A stretch of DNA of 64,000 bases from Azospirillaceae bacterium (GCA_028283825.1 JAPWJW010000001.1:1860001-1924000); one strand, 5' to 3'. Counted from the first letter of the stretch, positions 17,898 through 27,107 are shown. The notes: a model not told the origin generated them from the letters alone. Numbers and translations: made by a program.

Positions 17898-18800
17898 ATG
17901 TTCGCCCGCCGCCTCATCCCCAGCACCGCCGCCCTGACCGCCTTCGAGGCGGCGGCGCGCCGGGGCAGCTTCACCCTGGCGGCGGATGAGCTGAACCTGA
18001 CCCAGGGGGCCGTCAGCCGCCAGGTGGCGCAGCTGGAGGCGCAACTGGGCGTGGCCCTGTTCCACCGCGTGCGCCAGCGCGTGACCTTGACGCCGGCCGG
18101 CCAGTTCTATGCCGAGCAGGTGCGCGACATCCTGGCCCGTCTGGGCCATGCGGGCGCGCAGGCCATCGCCTATGACGGCGGTGGCGGATCGCTGGACCTG
18201 GCCATCCTGCCCACCTTTGGCGCCCGCTGGCTGATCCCGCGCATGGCCGACTTCTTCGCCCGCCACCGCGACATCAGCATCAACTTTTCCACCCGCGTGC
18301 GCCCCTTCGACCCCCGGGCGGAAGGACTGGACGCCGCGATCATGAGCGCCCTGCCCGCCGCCCCCGACCTGGTGTGCCAGCGCTTCATGGGGGAGGAGCT
18401 GGCGCCGGTGGCCGCCCCCGCCCTGGTGGCCAGCCTGGATCTGGCGGCACCGGCCGACCTGCTGCGCGCACCCTTGCTGTTGCAGGAAACCCGCATGGAC
18501 GGGTGGGACCTATGGTTCGGCGCGCAGGGCCTGACGCGCCCGGCGGGACAGCCGTCGCTGGTGTTCGAGCAATTCCTGCTGGTCATCCGGGCCGCCGTGG
18601 CCGGCCTGGGCTGCGCCCTGGTGCCCCGCTTCCTGGTGCGGGAGGAGATCGCGTCCGGCGAACTGGTGGTGCTGCCGGGGCAACGGTCGCCGGCGGAGAC
18701 GGGCTATTACTTGGTCTATCCGGCCAGCCGCCGCACTTATCGCCCCCTGGCCGTGTTCCGCGATTGGCTGGTGGCGCAGGGTAAAAACGCCGAGACCTGA
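17898..18800 (+). CDS. LysR-family transcriptional regulator (GcvA-like)
   Basis: A 300-residue LysR protein with an N-terminal winged HTH ([37 protein letters not shown]) and a substrate-binding effector domain ([20 protein letters not shown]). Divergent from gcdH, with about 150 nt between starts, which is the usual arrangement for a LysR regulator controlling its neighbour; glutarate or a related acid is the likely inducer (inferred). An alternative start at 17880 would add six residues. Confidence 0.88.
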   Translation: MFARRLIPSTAALTAFEAAARRGSFTLAADELNLTQGAVSRQVAQLEAQLGVALFHRVRQRVTLTPAGQFYAEQVRDILARLGHAGAQAIAYDGGGGSLDLAILPTFGARWLIPRMADFFARHRDISINFSTRVRPFDPRAEGLDAAIMSALPAAPDLVCQRFMGEELAPVAAPALVASLDLAAPADLLRAPLLLQETRMDGWDLWFGAQGLTRPAGQPSLVFEQFLLVIRAAVAGLGCALVPRFLVREEIASGELVVLPGQRSPAETGYYLVYPASRRTYRPLAVFRDWLVAQGKNAET

Positions 18801-18938
18801 CCCAGCACAACCGCAGGCTTGGTGCGCGGCGGGCACCAGGGGCGACGCCATTGACATCTTCCGTCCAGCATGACGCCGCGCGCACTATCCCAGTATGACC
18901 AAGCCCGCGAAGGGCGACACAGAAACGGGATCAGGGCA

Positions 18939-20378
18939 ATGGCGGTTCGGCAGGACAAGCGTCACATCATGGGCACGGTCAAGGGGCGGCGCGGCCGCCT
19001 GCTGAGGGCGGTCGCCGCCACGGGCTTGATGATGGCACCCCTGCTCGGGCATGCCCAGACCGCCGACAAGCCCGCCCCCGCCGCCACCAACCAGGACGCG
19101 CTGACGCCCGTGCTGAACAGCGGTGACACGCTGCTGCGCTTCGACTGGCCCATGGTGCGCATCGGCACCGGTGAATATGACGAGGGGCCGACCGGCGTCA
19201 CCGTGTTCAGCTTCGGCCGCAAGGTACTGGGGGCGGTGGACGTGCGCGGCGGCGGCCCCGGCACGGTCAACACCGATTACCTGCGGCTGGGCTACAGCAC
19301 GCCGGACCTGGACAGCGTCGTTTTCGCCGGCGGGTCCTGGTACGGGCTGGAGGCCACCACCGCCGTCGCCACCGCCATGATGGATGAGGGGCGCCGGGGC
19401 GGCGCCTGGGACAACATCGCCCTGTCGGTGGGCGCCATCATCTATGATCTGGGCGACCGCCGCCTGAACGAGGTTTATCCCGACAAGCGCCTGGCGCAGG
19501 CGGCCTATCACGCCGTGCGGCCCGGCACCTTCCCCCTGGGCGCCCACGGCGCCGGCCGCATGGCCCGCACCGGCGGCCTGTTCGGCTGCAACGCCCCGTC
19601 CGGCCAGGGCGGCGCCTTCCGCCAGATCGGTGACGTCAAGATCGCCGTCTTCACGGTGGTGAACGCCCTGGGCGTGGTGACCGACCGCGACGGCCGCATC
19701 GCCGCCTGTTACCTGGACAAGGCCTGGCCCAAGGGCGTGAAGGTGGACGATCTGATGCGCGGCCTGCCCGACAGCCGCAAGCCCGGCTGGGCCGGTCCCG
19801 CCGGCACGGCCGACACCCGCCACAACACCACCGTCAGCCTGGTGATCACCAACCAGAAGATGGAACCGGCGGAATTGCAGCGCCTGGCCGTGCAGGTCCA
19901 CACCTCCATGGCGCGGGGGCTGCAGCCCTTCTCCACCATCTTCGACGGCGACGTGCTGTACGCCGTCTCCACCGGCGAACTGGAAGCCGACAAGGGCTTG
20001 CCGTCCTTCGACCTGGCAACGGCGGCGGGTGAGGTGATGTGGGACGCCATCCTGGCCTCCGTCCCCACTCAGCCCACCGCCCCCAAGGCCCTGGGCAAAG
20101 AGGTGCTGAAGCCCGACGCCCTGGCGGCGCTGGCCGGCGACTATGTCTTCTCCCCCCATGTCACGGTGCATGTGACGGCGGAGGGCGGCAAGCTGTACGC
20201 CCAGGCGACGGGGGAGCGCCCGGCCTATGCCATCACCAAGGACAAGGTGCAGGAGGTGCTGCCCGTGTCGGACACCGACTTCACCTTGCCCGGCCGCTAT
20301 CCCCTGACCCTGCGGTTCGCCGCCCCCGGCACCCTGCTGATCAACCCCGGCCCCTATCAGCAGACGGGCCGGCGCTGA
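18939..20378 (+). CDS. P1-family peptidase/amidohydrolase (DmpA/BapA/NylC-like)
   Basis: About 479 residues with an export signal (basic GRRGRLLRAVAATGLMMAPLLGHA) and an N-terminal-nucleophile P1 hydrolase domain. Such enzymes self-cleave before a Ser or Thr; here the likely site is Asn-Thr in HNTTVSLVITN (Thr codon at 19827), the same residue pair used by the nylon-oligomer hydrolase NylC. The GCNAPSGQGGAF and GVVTDRDGRI segments fit the alpha chain. The last 80 residues (ALAGDYVFSPHVTVHVTAEG and on) resemble the small beta domain found behind some serine hydrolases and are unusual for P1 enzymes. First gene of an operon, 3 nt before a NylB-like hydrolase. Substrate (beta- or omega-amino peptides) is inferred. 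The start could also be 18969 or 18870. Confidence 0.85.
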   Translation: MAVRQDKRHIMGTVKGRRGRLLRAVAATGLMMAPLLGHAQTADKPAPAATNQDALTPVLNSGDTLLRFDWPMVRIGTGEYDEGPTGVTVFSFGRKVLGAVDVRGGGPGTVNTDYLRLGYSTPDLDSVVFAGGSWYGLEATTAVATAMMDEGRRGGAWDNIALSVGAIIYDLGDRRLNEVYPDKRLAQAAYHAVRPGTFPLGAHGAGRMARTGGLFGCNAPSGQGGAFRQIGDVKIAVFTVVNALGVVTDRDGRIAACYLDKAWPKGVKVDDLMRGLPDSRKPGWAGPAGTADTRHNTTVSLVITNQKMEPAELQRLAVQVHTSMARGLQPFSTIFDGDVLYAVSTGELEADKGLPSFDLATAAGEVMWDAILASVPTQPTAPKALGKEVLKPDALAALAGDYVFSPHVTVHVTAEGGKLYAQATGERPAYAITKDKVQEVLPVSDTDFTLPGRYPLTLRFAAPGTLLINPGPYQQTGRR

Positions 20379-20381
20379 GCC

Positions 20382-21587
20382 ATGGATCACTTCCCCACCC
20401 CCTTCGACACGCTGCCGCCCGCCGTGGCCGGCATCGACGGCACGGCACCGCCGACGGCCGACCTGGTGCGCGGCGCCTATTCCGGCACGCTGCTGCCCGA
20501 CCAGCTGGTGTCGGCCCTGCGCCATGGCGACCGGCTGTTCGCCACCCGATTGGTGCGCAAGGGTCACCAGGTGCGGCCCTTGGCCGTCCGGCCCCGGTCG
20601 CTAGCGGATCTGCGCTTCACCAGCGGCGGGCGCCCGGTCGACATCTACGACTACATCTCCCGCAACCGGGTCGCCGGCCTGCTGGTGCTGCACGATGGGC
20701 AGGTGGCGCTGGAGACCTATCAGCTGGGCAACGATGCCGGCACCCGCTGGCTGTCCATGTCCATGGCCAAGTCCATCAGCACCACGCTGGTGGGGGCCGC
20801 CATCCAGGACGGGCTGATCACCAGCGTGGACGACAACGTCGCCCGCTATGTCACGGAATTGCGCGGCAGCGCCTATGACGGCGTGCCCATCCGCGAGGTG
20901 CTGCGCATGACCTCCGGCATTGGCTGGGATGAGGCTTACGGCGACCTCGCCTCCGACCGCCGCCGCATGCTGGAGGCGCAGATCGCGCAGCAGCCGGGCG
21001 TCACCCTGGACCATCTGGCAGCCTGCCCCGGCATCGCCCCGCCGGGCCATCTGTTCAATTACAGCACCGGGGAGACGCACGTGGTCGGCGCCCTGGTGCG
21101 GGCCGCCACCGGTCGCTTCCTGGCCGATTACCTGGCGGAAAAAATCTGGTTCCCCTGCGGCATGGAGCAGGAGGCCCGCTGGTGGCTGGAGGCGCCCGAG
21201 GGGCTGGAGGTGGCGGGCAGCGGCCTGCACGCCTGCCTGCGCGACTTCGCCCGCTTCGGCCAGTTCATGCTGGAGGACGGCGTGGTCAACGGCCGCCGCG
21301 TCCTGCCGGAAGGTTGGGTGCGCGATGCCACGGCGCCCGGCGCCATGGCCGACGGTAGCCGCCTGGATTACGGCTACATGTGGTGGCCGCAGCCGGGGAC
21401 GGATGGCGGTTTCGATAACGGCGCCTATCGCGCCGGCGGCATCTTCGGCCAGTATGTCTATGTCAACCCAGCCCGCCGCGTGGTCATCGCCGTCAACAGC
21501 GCCCGGTCCAAGCCCAAGGGGGCGGAGGCCATACCCGACATCGATTTCTTCAACGCCGTGTCGGCCGCCTTCGCGGTGGAGGCCTGA
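20382..21587 (+). CDS. NylB-like serine hydrolase (beta-lactamase fold)
   Basis: A 401-residue cytoplasmic protein (no signal peptide) of the class C beta-lactamase/6-aminohexanoate-dimer hydrolase family. The SxxK motif is Ser127-Met-Ala-Lys130 (LSMSMAKSIS) and the catalytic Tyr is Tyr227 (FNYSTGETHVVG). The segment YVTELRGSAYDGVPIREVLR and the Ser-Tyr layout closely follow NylB as I remember it (catalytic Ser112, Lys115, Tyr215). NylB hydrolyses linear dimers of 6-aminohexanoate; many relatives are general esterases or D-peptidases. It lies between a NylC-like P1 hydrolase and a peptide transporter, with zero-gap junctions, supporting an amide or peptide substrate. Exact substrate unknown. 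Confidence 0.87.
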   Translation: MDHFPTPFDTLPPAVAGIDGTAPPTADLVRGAYSGTLLPDQLVSALRHGDRLFATRLVRKGHQVRPLAVRPRSLADLRFTSGGRPVDIYDYISRNRVAGLLVLHDGQVALETYQLGNDAGTRWLSMSMAKSISTTLVGAAIQDGLITSVDDNVARYVTELRGSAYDGVPIREVLRMTSGIGWDEAYGDLASDRRRMLEAQIAQQPGVTLDHLAACPGIAPPGHLFNYSTGETHVVGALVRAATGRFLADYLAEKIWFPCGMEQEARWWLEAPEGLEVAGSGLHACLRDFARFGQFMLEDGVVNGRRVLPEGWVRDATAPGAMADGSRLDYGYMWWPQPGTDGGFDNGAYRAGGIFGQYVYVNPARRVVIAVNSARSKPKGAEAIPDIDFFNAVSAAFAVEA

Positions 21588-22931
21588 ATGACCGGGACCA
21601 CCTTCCTGGGCCATCCGCGCGGCCTCGCCTACATCATCTTCACCGAAGCGTGGGAGCGGTTCTCCTTCTACGGCATGCAGGCACTGCTGGTGCTGTATAT
21701 GACCGGCCACCTGCTGAAGGGCGGCACCATCGACGGTGTGGTCGGGCTGGACGGCTTCCGCCAGGTGATGGAGGGGGTGGTCGGCCCCCTGCCCACCGCC
21801 GCCCTGGCCACGCAGATCTTCGGCCTCTACGGCGGCCTGACCTACCTGACGCCCATCTTCGGTGGCCTGGTGGGCGACCGCTGGCTGGGCCGGGGCCGGT
21901 CCGTGATCCTGGGAGCCGCGCTGATGGCGGCCGGGCACTTCGTCATGGTGGCGGAATCCGCCTTCCTGCTGGCCTTGCTGCTGCTGATCCTGGGCTGCGG
22001 CCTGCTGAAGGGCAATCTGGCGGCCCAGGTCGGCACGCTGTACGACCGCGACGACCACCGGCGCGACGCCGCCTTTTCCCTTTACTACATGGCCATCAAC
22101 CTGGGCGCCTGCATCGCCCCGCTGGTCTGCGGCACCTTGGGCGAGATCTACGGCTGGCACTACGGTTTCACCGCCGCCGGCATCGGCATGGTGGTGGGCC
22201 TGGTGATTTATCTGGCCGGCCGCCGCCACCTGCCGCCCGACGCCCCGGCGGCGGAACCGGCGGCGGGCGCCCAGCGCCTGGGCCGGCGCGACCTGCCGGT
22301 GATGGCGGCCCTGCTGCTGATCCTGGTCACCGTCACCCTGTTCTGGACGGTGCAGACCCAGGTGTGGACCACCTACGTCCTGTGGATCCAGGACCGGGTG
22401 GACCGCACGGTGATGGGCGGGCTGGAGATGCCCATCACCTGGTTCCAGTCGGTCGACACCTTCGCCGTGCTGGCCCTGGCCCCCGTCAGCCTGGTGGTCT
22501 GGCGCTGGCTGGACCGGCGGGGGCGGGAGCCGGGGGACCTGGCGAAACTGGCCATCGGTTACGCCCTGTTCGGCTGCGCCTGCCTGTGGCTGGTGCTGGC
22601 GGAACTGAGCAGCCACGCGAGTAGCAGCGGGCACGTCGCCATCGTCTGGCCGCTGCTGTTCCACTTCATCTGCGCCTCGGGCTACCTGCATGTGGCGCCC
22701 ATCGCGCTCGCCCTGTTCACCAGGGCCGGCCCGCCATCCGTCAACGCCATGATGGTGGGCGTCTATTACCTGTCCATCTTCGCCGGATCGCTGCTCAGCG
22801 GCTGGCTGGGCCGCTTCTACGACCCGGACGCCCCCGCCTGGTTCTGGCTGCTGCACGCCGCCATCGTCGGAGCCGGCGCCCTGCCCCTGCTGCTGTTCAA
22901 GCGAACACTGGGCCGCATCCTTTTCCCCTGA
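21588..22931 (+). CDS. POT-family proton-dependent peptide transporter
   Basis: A 447-residue inner-membrane protein of the major facilitator superfamily, POT/PTR branch. The family's ExxERFxxYG motif is present in the first helix (FTEAWERFSFYGMQALLVLY), and LTPIFGGLVGDRWLGRGR is the loop 2-3 signature. About a dozen hydrophobic helices follow. POT proteins import di- and tripeptides with protons. The ATG directly follows the stop of the hydrolase gene, so the two are translationally linked. In this context it probably brings short products of the exported P1 enzyme into the cell, where the NylB-like hydrolase can act. Confidence 0.92.
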   Translation: MTGTTFLGHPRGLAYIIFTEAWERFSFYGMQALLVLYMTGHLLKGGTIDGVVGLDGFRQVMEGVVGPLPTAALATQIFGLYGGLTYLTPIFGGLVGDRWLGRGRSVILGAALMAAGHFVMVAESAFLLALLLLILGCGLLKGNLAAQVGTLYDRDDHRRDAAFSLYYMAINLGACIAPLVCGTLGEIYGWHYGFTAAGIGMVVGLVIYLAGRRHLPPDAPAAEPAAGAQRLGRRDLPVMAALLLILVTVTLFWTVQTQVWTTYVLWIQDRVDRTVMGGLEMPITWFQSVDTFAVLALAPVSLVVWRWLDRRGREPGDLAKLAIGYALFGCACLWLVLAELSSHASSSGHVAIVWPLLFHFICASGYLHVAPIALALFTRAGPPSVNAMMVGVYYLSIFAGSLLSGWLGRFYDPDAPAWFWLLHAAIVGAGALPLLLFKRTLGRILFP

Positions 22932-22960
22932 CATCGCCTTTTCGCCTAAGGACCGACATC

Positions 22961-24349
22961 ATGCATCCCCGCAATCACGACATCGCGGCCTTGCGCCGCC
23001 TTGATGTCGCGCACCATCTGCCCGCCCAGCAGGACTATCGCCTGATCCGCGACCTGGGCGGCAACCGCATCATTGTCAGCGCCGAGGGCAGCACCATCCA
23101 GGACGGTGACGGCCAGCGCATCCTGGATGCCATGGCCGGCCTGTGGTGCGTCCAGGTGGGCTATGGGCGGGAGGAACTGGCCCGCGCCGCCTATGACCAG
23201 ATGCGCACGCTGGCCTACTACAACACCTTCTTCAAGACCGCCCCCGTGCCCACCGTGGAACTGGCGGCCCGCGTCGCCGGCCTGCTGGGCGGGGAGTTGC
23301 AGCACATCTTCTTCAACAACTCCGGCTCTGAGGCGATCGACACCGTCATCCGCCTGGTGCGCCACTACTGGCAGGTGCGCGGCCAGCCGGAACGCACGGT
23401 GATGATCGCGCGGGAGAACGCCTACCACGGCTCCACCATCGCCGGGGTCAGCCTGGGCGGCATGGGACCGATGCGGGCCCAGGGCGGGCCGCTGCTGGGC
23501 GACATCAGCCATGTGATGCAGCCGTACGCCTTCAATGAGGGCTTCGGTGAGGATGCCGACGCGTTCGCCGCCCGCGCGGCGGATGCCCTGGAGCGCCGCA
23601 TCCTGGAACTGGGGCCGGAGCGGGTGGCCGCCTTCATCGGTGAGCCGGTGCAGGGCGCCGGCGGCGTCATCATCCCGCCGCCCGGTTACTGGAAGCGGGT
23701 GGAGGCCATCTGCCGCAAGTACGGCATCCTGCTGGTGTGTGACGAGGTCATCTGCGGCTTCGGCCGGCTGGGCAGCTGGTTCGGCTTCCAGCACTACGGC
23801 ATCACGCCCGACATCGTGTCCATGGCCAAGGGCCTGTCGTCTGGCTACATCCCCATTTCCGCCGTGGGCGTGTCCAGCGCCATCGTGGAAACCCTGCGCG
23901 ACGCTGGCGGCTTTTTCCTGCACGGCTACACCTATTCCGGCCACCCGGCCGCCGCCGCCGTGGCGCTGCGCAACATCGACATCATTGAGGATGAGGATCT
24001 GGTGGGCCGCACCCGCGACGACACCGGCCCCCACCTGGCGCGGGCGCTGGCCACCTTGGCCGACCACCCGCTGGTGGGCGAGGTGCGGTCGCTGGGCTTG
24101 TTGGGGGCGGTGGAGATCGTGGCGGAGGCCGGCACCAACCGCCGCTTCACCGGCAAGGAGGGCAAGGCCGGCCCCATCGTGCGCGACATCTGCATCGAGA
24201 TGGGCGTGATGGTGCGCGCCGTGCGCGACACGCTGGTGATGAGCCCGCCGCTGGTCATCACCCTTGCGGAGATCGACCACATCATCGACACCATCCGCCG
24301 GGCGCTGGACCAGGCCACACGCAAGCTGCGGGCGCTGGAGGCGGCCTGA
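22961..24349 (+). CDS. class III omega-aminotransferase
   Basis: A 462-residue PLP enzyme. Family motifs include NNSGSEAIDTVIRLVRHYWQ, AYHGSTIAGVSLGG, LLVCDEVICGFGRLGSWFG and VSMAKGLSSGYIPISAV with Lys290 as the likely PLP lysine. The closest functional types I recognise are omega-amino acid, beta-alanine or putrescine:pyruvate transaminases, which turn terminal amines into semialdehydes. It follows the transporter by 29 nt in the same operon and ends the metabolic part. Given the preceding amide hydrolases, the expected substrate is the released omega- or beta-amino acid. Confidence 0.9.
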   Translation: MHPRNHDIAALRRLDVAHHLPAQQDYRLIRDLGGNRIIVSAEGSTIQDGDGQRILDAMAGLWCVQVGYGREELARAAYDQMRTLAYYNTFFKTAPVPTVELAARVAGLLGGELQHIFFNNSGSEAIDTVIRLVRHYWQVRGQPERTVMIARENAYHGSTIAGVSLGGMGPMRAQGGPLLGDISHVMQPYAFNEGFGEDADAFAARAADALERRILELGPERVAAFIGEPVQGAGGVIIPPPGYWKRVEAICRKYGILLVCDEVICGFGRLGSWFGFQHYGITPDIVSMAKGLSSGYIPISAVGVSSAIVETLRDAGGFFLHGYTYSGHPAAAAVALRNIDIIEDEDLVGRTRDDTGPHLARALATLADHPLVGEVRSLGLLGAVEIVAEAGTNRRFTGKEGKAGPIVRDICIEMGVMVRAVRDTLVMSPPLVITLAEIDHIIDTIRRALDQATRKLRALEAA

Positions 24350-24361
24350 GCGGGGCCCTTG

Positions 24362-24379
24362 CACGCACCCTGGTGCGTG
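24362..24379. promoter_or_regulatory. inverted repeat after the aminotransferase gene
   Basis: CACGCACC-CT-GGTGCGTG is a perfect 8-bp inverted repeat 13 nt after the aminotransferase stop and 148 nt before the TonB receptor start. Without a U-tract it is more operator-like than terminator-like, but it could be either. Confidence 0.35.
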
Positions 24380-24526
24380 AAAGTCACCATACGCCGCGTC
24401 CTTGGCATCTGTTCGGGGCATGGGCGCGCGCCATCATAGTCCTCGACACCGGATCGCGAAGAAGAGCCGTCAAACGGCCGCCGCATCGGTGCAATCAACA
24501 AACAATCAGATTGGACAGGGGGTCCT

Positions 24527-26866
24527 ATGCGTTCGTGTTTCATTTCCGGCCGCAAGCGGTTCATACGCCTTATGGCGGCGACGTCACTTGCCTGCCCGTT
24601 GCTGGCGCCCACCCTGGCACTTGCGGCCGCCGCCGACAACTCCAGCGACGGGCTGGAGGAAATCGTCGTCACCGCCACCCGGCGTGAGGAAAAGCTGTCG
24701 CAGGTCCCGGCCTCCGTCGCGGCCTTCACGCAGGAGAAGATGGACGTGCAGGGCGTGCGCGACATCGACGACATCGCCCGCCTGACGCCCGGCCTGAACT
24801 TCACCCGCCAGAACTATTTCACCGGCAGCAACACCAACATCTCCATCCGCGGCATCCAGTCGGACGTGGGGGCCGCCACCACCGGCATCTATGTCGACGA
24901 CGTGCCCATCCAGGTGCGGGCGCTGGGCTTCAGCTCGGCCAACACCTACCCCAAGATCTTCGACCTGCAACGGGTGGAGGTGCTGCGCGGGCCCCAGGGC
25001 ACGCTGTTCGGCGCCGGTGCCGAGGGCGGTGCCGTCCGCTTCATCACCCCACAGCCCGACCTGGAGAAGTACAGCGGCTATGCCCGCAGCGAGGTGGCGT
25101 TCACCGACGGCGGCGATCCCAGCTATGAGATGGGGGCCGCGGTGGGTGGCCCCATCGTGCAGGACAAGCTCGCTTTCCGCGCCAGCGCCTGGTACCGCCG
25201 CGACGGCGGCTGGGTCGACCGTGACGACCCCGCCACCGGCGCCACGCAGCAGGCCAACGCCAACTACCAGACCAGCAAGGCCGGCAAGCTGGCCTTGACC
25301 TGGGCGCCGACGGAAAACATCCGCGTCACCCCGTCGCTGTATTACCAGGACGTCTACACCAACGACACGTCGGGCTATTGGGAACAGCTGTCCAACCCAG
25401 GCGACGGCCAGTACCGCACCGGCTACACCCTGCAACAGCCGGCGCACGACCGCTATTACCTGCCCTCGCTGACCGTGAACGCGGATTTCGACGGCTTCTC
25501 CCTGACGGCGGTCACGGCCTATTTTGATCGCAACGAACATGAGACGCGCGACTACACCAACTTCGACGCGGAACTGATCGGCACGCCTTACGTCACCCTG
25601 CCGGGGCAGCACGCGCCCGGCTATTTCCAGGACAAGCAGGATAACTTCAGCCAGGAAGTGCGCCTGCAATCCACCGGCAGCGGGCCATTCACCTGGGTGG
25701 CCGGCGCCTATTACGGTCATGAGCACCAGGTCTCCACCCAGCTCAACCAAGACCACTACATGAACACGCTGATCGAGAACGCCACCGGCGGGCTCTACGA
25801 CGTGGCCAGCTGGTACGGCGTGCCCTACCTGGCGGGCGATTACCTCTACGACAGCCGCACCGAAAGCACGACGGAGCAGATCGCCGGCTTCGGCCAGGTC
25901 GACTACGCCATCACCGACGCGCTGAAGGCCACGGTGGGCGTGCGCGTCGCCCACATCCGCCTGACCCACAGCCAGGAGGCGGCGGGCCCCTTCGCCGGCG
26001 GCACCATCGACGAAAGCGGCGCCTCCACCGAAACACCGGTGACGCCCAAGTTCGGCCTGACCTACCAGGTCGATCCCGACAGCATGGTCTACGCCACCGC
26101 GTCCAAGGGCTTCCGCCCCGGCGGCGCGCAGACGGCGGTGCCCGCCAGCTTCTGCGGCGCCGACCTGACCAGCCTGGGCCTGACCAAGTCGCCCACCACC
26201 TACGACAGCGACACCACCTGGTCCTATGAGCTGGGCACCAAGAACAGCCTGCTGGGCGGCCGGGTGCAGACGGAGCTGAGCGGCTATTGGATCAACTGGA
26301 GCAACGTCCAGCGCTCCATCTACCTGTCCAAGTGCGGGTCCAGCTACATCACCAACGCCGGTTCCATCACCTCCAAGGGCATGGACTTGTCGGTGCAGGG
26401 CAAGGTCACCCACAACCTGACCCTGGGCGTGGTGCTGGGCTATAACGACGCCACCTTCGACCAGACGGTGCTGGGCGGGTCGGGTGCGGTCCTGGCGGAC
26501 AAGGGCGAGGCCGCCTACACCGGGCCGAAGTTCACCATGACCATCTCCGGCCAGTACGACTTCACCCTGTCCGACCGTTACGATGGCTACGCCCGCATCG
26601 ACTATTCCTACGCGGGCCCGTCGCCGCAGCAGGACACACAGATTTATTCCTACGACCCCATGCTGACGGTGGCGCCGGACATCAGCACCATCAACATCCG
26701 CACCGGTGTGAAGGTGGACGGCACCGATGTCTCCTTCTTCGTCAACAACCTGACGAACACCCACCCGTCGCTGGGCGCCTTCCACCAGTTCTACGGATCG
26801 CCCCTGCTGACCAACTCCACCCTGCGGCCCCGCACCATGGGCCTGACGGCGACCTACCGTTACTGA
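24527..26866 (+). CDS. TonB-dependent outer-membrane receptor
   Basis: A 779-residue outer-membrane protein with a signal peptide (cleavage near ALAA/A), a TonB box (EEIVVTATRR), a plug domain (VPASVAAFTQEKMDVQGV, NISIRGIQS, VEVLRGPQGTLFGAGAEGG) and a 22-strand-type barrel ending in aromatic TATYRY. These proteins import large or scarce solutes using TonB energy. It follows the aminotransferase in the same direction after a 177-nt gap, so it could have its own promoter. No siderophore genes are near; in this context an oligomer or peptide substrate is more likely than iron, but this is inferred. Confidence 0.92.
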   Translation: MRSCFISGRKRFIRLMAATSLACPLLAPTLALAAAADNSSDGLEEIVVTATRREEKLSQVPASVAAFTQEKMDVQGVRDIDDIARLTPGLNFTRQNYFTGSNTNISIRGIQSDVGAATTGIYVDDVPIQVRALGFSSANTYPKIFDLQRVEVLRGPQGTLFGAGAEGGAVRFITPQPDLEKYSGYARSEVAFTDGGDPSYEMGAAVGGPIVQDKLAFRASAWYRRDGGWVDRDDPATGATQQANANYQTSKAGKLALTWAPTENIRVTPSLYYQDVYTNDTSGYWEQLSNPGDGQYRTGYTLQQPAHDRYYLPSLTVNADFDGFSLTAVTAYFDRNEHETRDYTNFDAELIGTPYVTLPGQHAPGYFQDKQDNFSQEVRLQSTGSGPFTWVAGAYYGHEHQVSTQLNQDHYMNTLIENATGGLYDVASWYGVPYLAGDYLYDSRTESTTEQIAGFGQVDYAITDALKATVGVRVAHIRLTHSQEAAGPFAGGTIDESGASTETPVTPKFGLTYQVDPDSMVYATASKGFRPGGAQTAVPASFCGADLTSLGLTKSPTTYDSDTTWSYELGTKNSLLGGRVQTELSGYWINWSNVQRSIYLSKCGSSYITNAGSITSKGMDLSVQGKVTHNLTLGVVLGYNDATFDQTVLGGSGAVLADKGEAAYTGPKFTMTISGQYDFTLSDRYDGYARIDYSYAGPSPQQDTQIYSYDPMLTVAPDISTINIRTGVKVDGTDVSFFVNNLTNTHPSLGAFHQFYGSPLLTNSTLRPRTMGLTATYRY

Positions 26867-26884
26867 TCGAATCCACTCGAGCTA

Positions 26885-27041
26885 CCAGCGGCACGAGACT
26901 TTGACTCGTGCCGCTGTAGGCTGCGACTGCAGCCGCCGCAGGTTTCCGGGGAACGGAGTGGACTGGAAACCGAGGATTAGCCAAGCCAGCGGATGCTGGC
27001 GCCCGGCGCTTGAGGGGGGCTTTGACCGTGCCCGGTCAAAG
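26885..27041 (+). repeat. structured intergenic repeat, copy 2
   Basis: Best-preserved copy. Hairpin 1: CAGCGGCACGAG/CTCGTGCCGCTG (26886-26897 with 26905-26916). Hairpin 2: GGCTGC-GACT-GCAGCC. Hairpin 3: GGTTTCC/GGAAACC around a GGGGAACGGAGTGGACT loop. Hairpin 4: GCCAGC-GGAT-GCTGGC. Then GCGCCCGGCGCTTGAGG and a terminal hairpin CTTTGACCG-TGCC-CGGTCAAAG. It fills the gap between the convergent TonB receptor and EAL genes, just before a conventional terminator. Confidence 0.88.
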
Positions 27042-27064
27042 GCCACGCATATAACAGAGGGCCT

Positions 27065-27107
27065 GGCCCCCTGAACCCATCACCCGGTGGGTCCAGGGGG
27101 TCTTTTC
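27065..27107. terminator. rho-independent terminator, probably bidirectional
   Basis: A long stem, GGCCCCCTGAACCCA paired with TGGGTCCAGGGGGTC (one mismatch, one wobble), is followed by TTTTC on the plus strand. It lies between the convergent receptor and EAL genes and can serve both. Confidence 0.8.

Noticed and set aside
24527-26866. TonB receptor as a siderophore receptor
   Set aside because: No siderophore, Fur-box-like or iron-uptake genes are visible nearby; context favours an organic substrate, though iron cannot be excluded by sequence alone.
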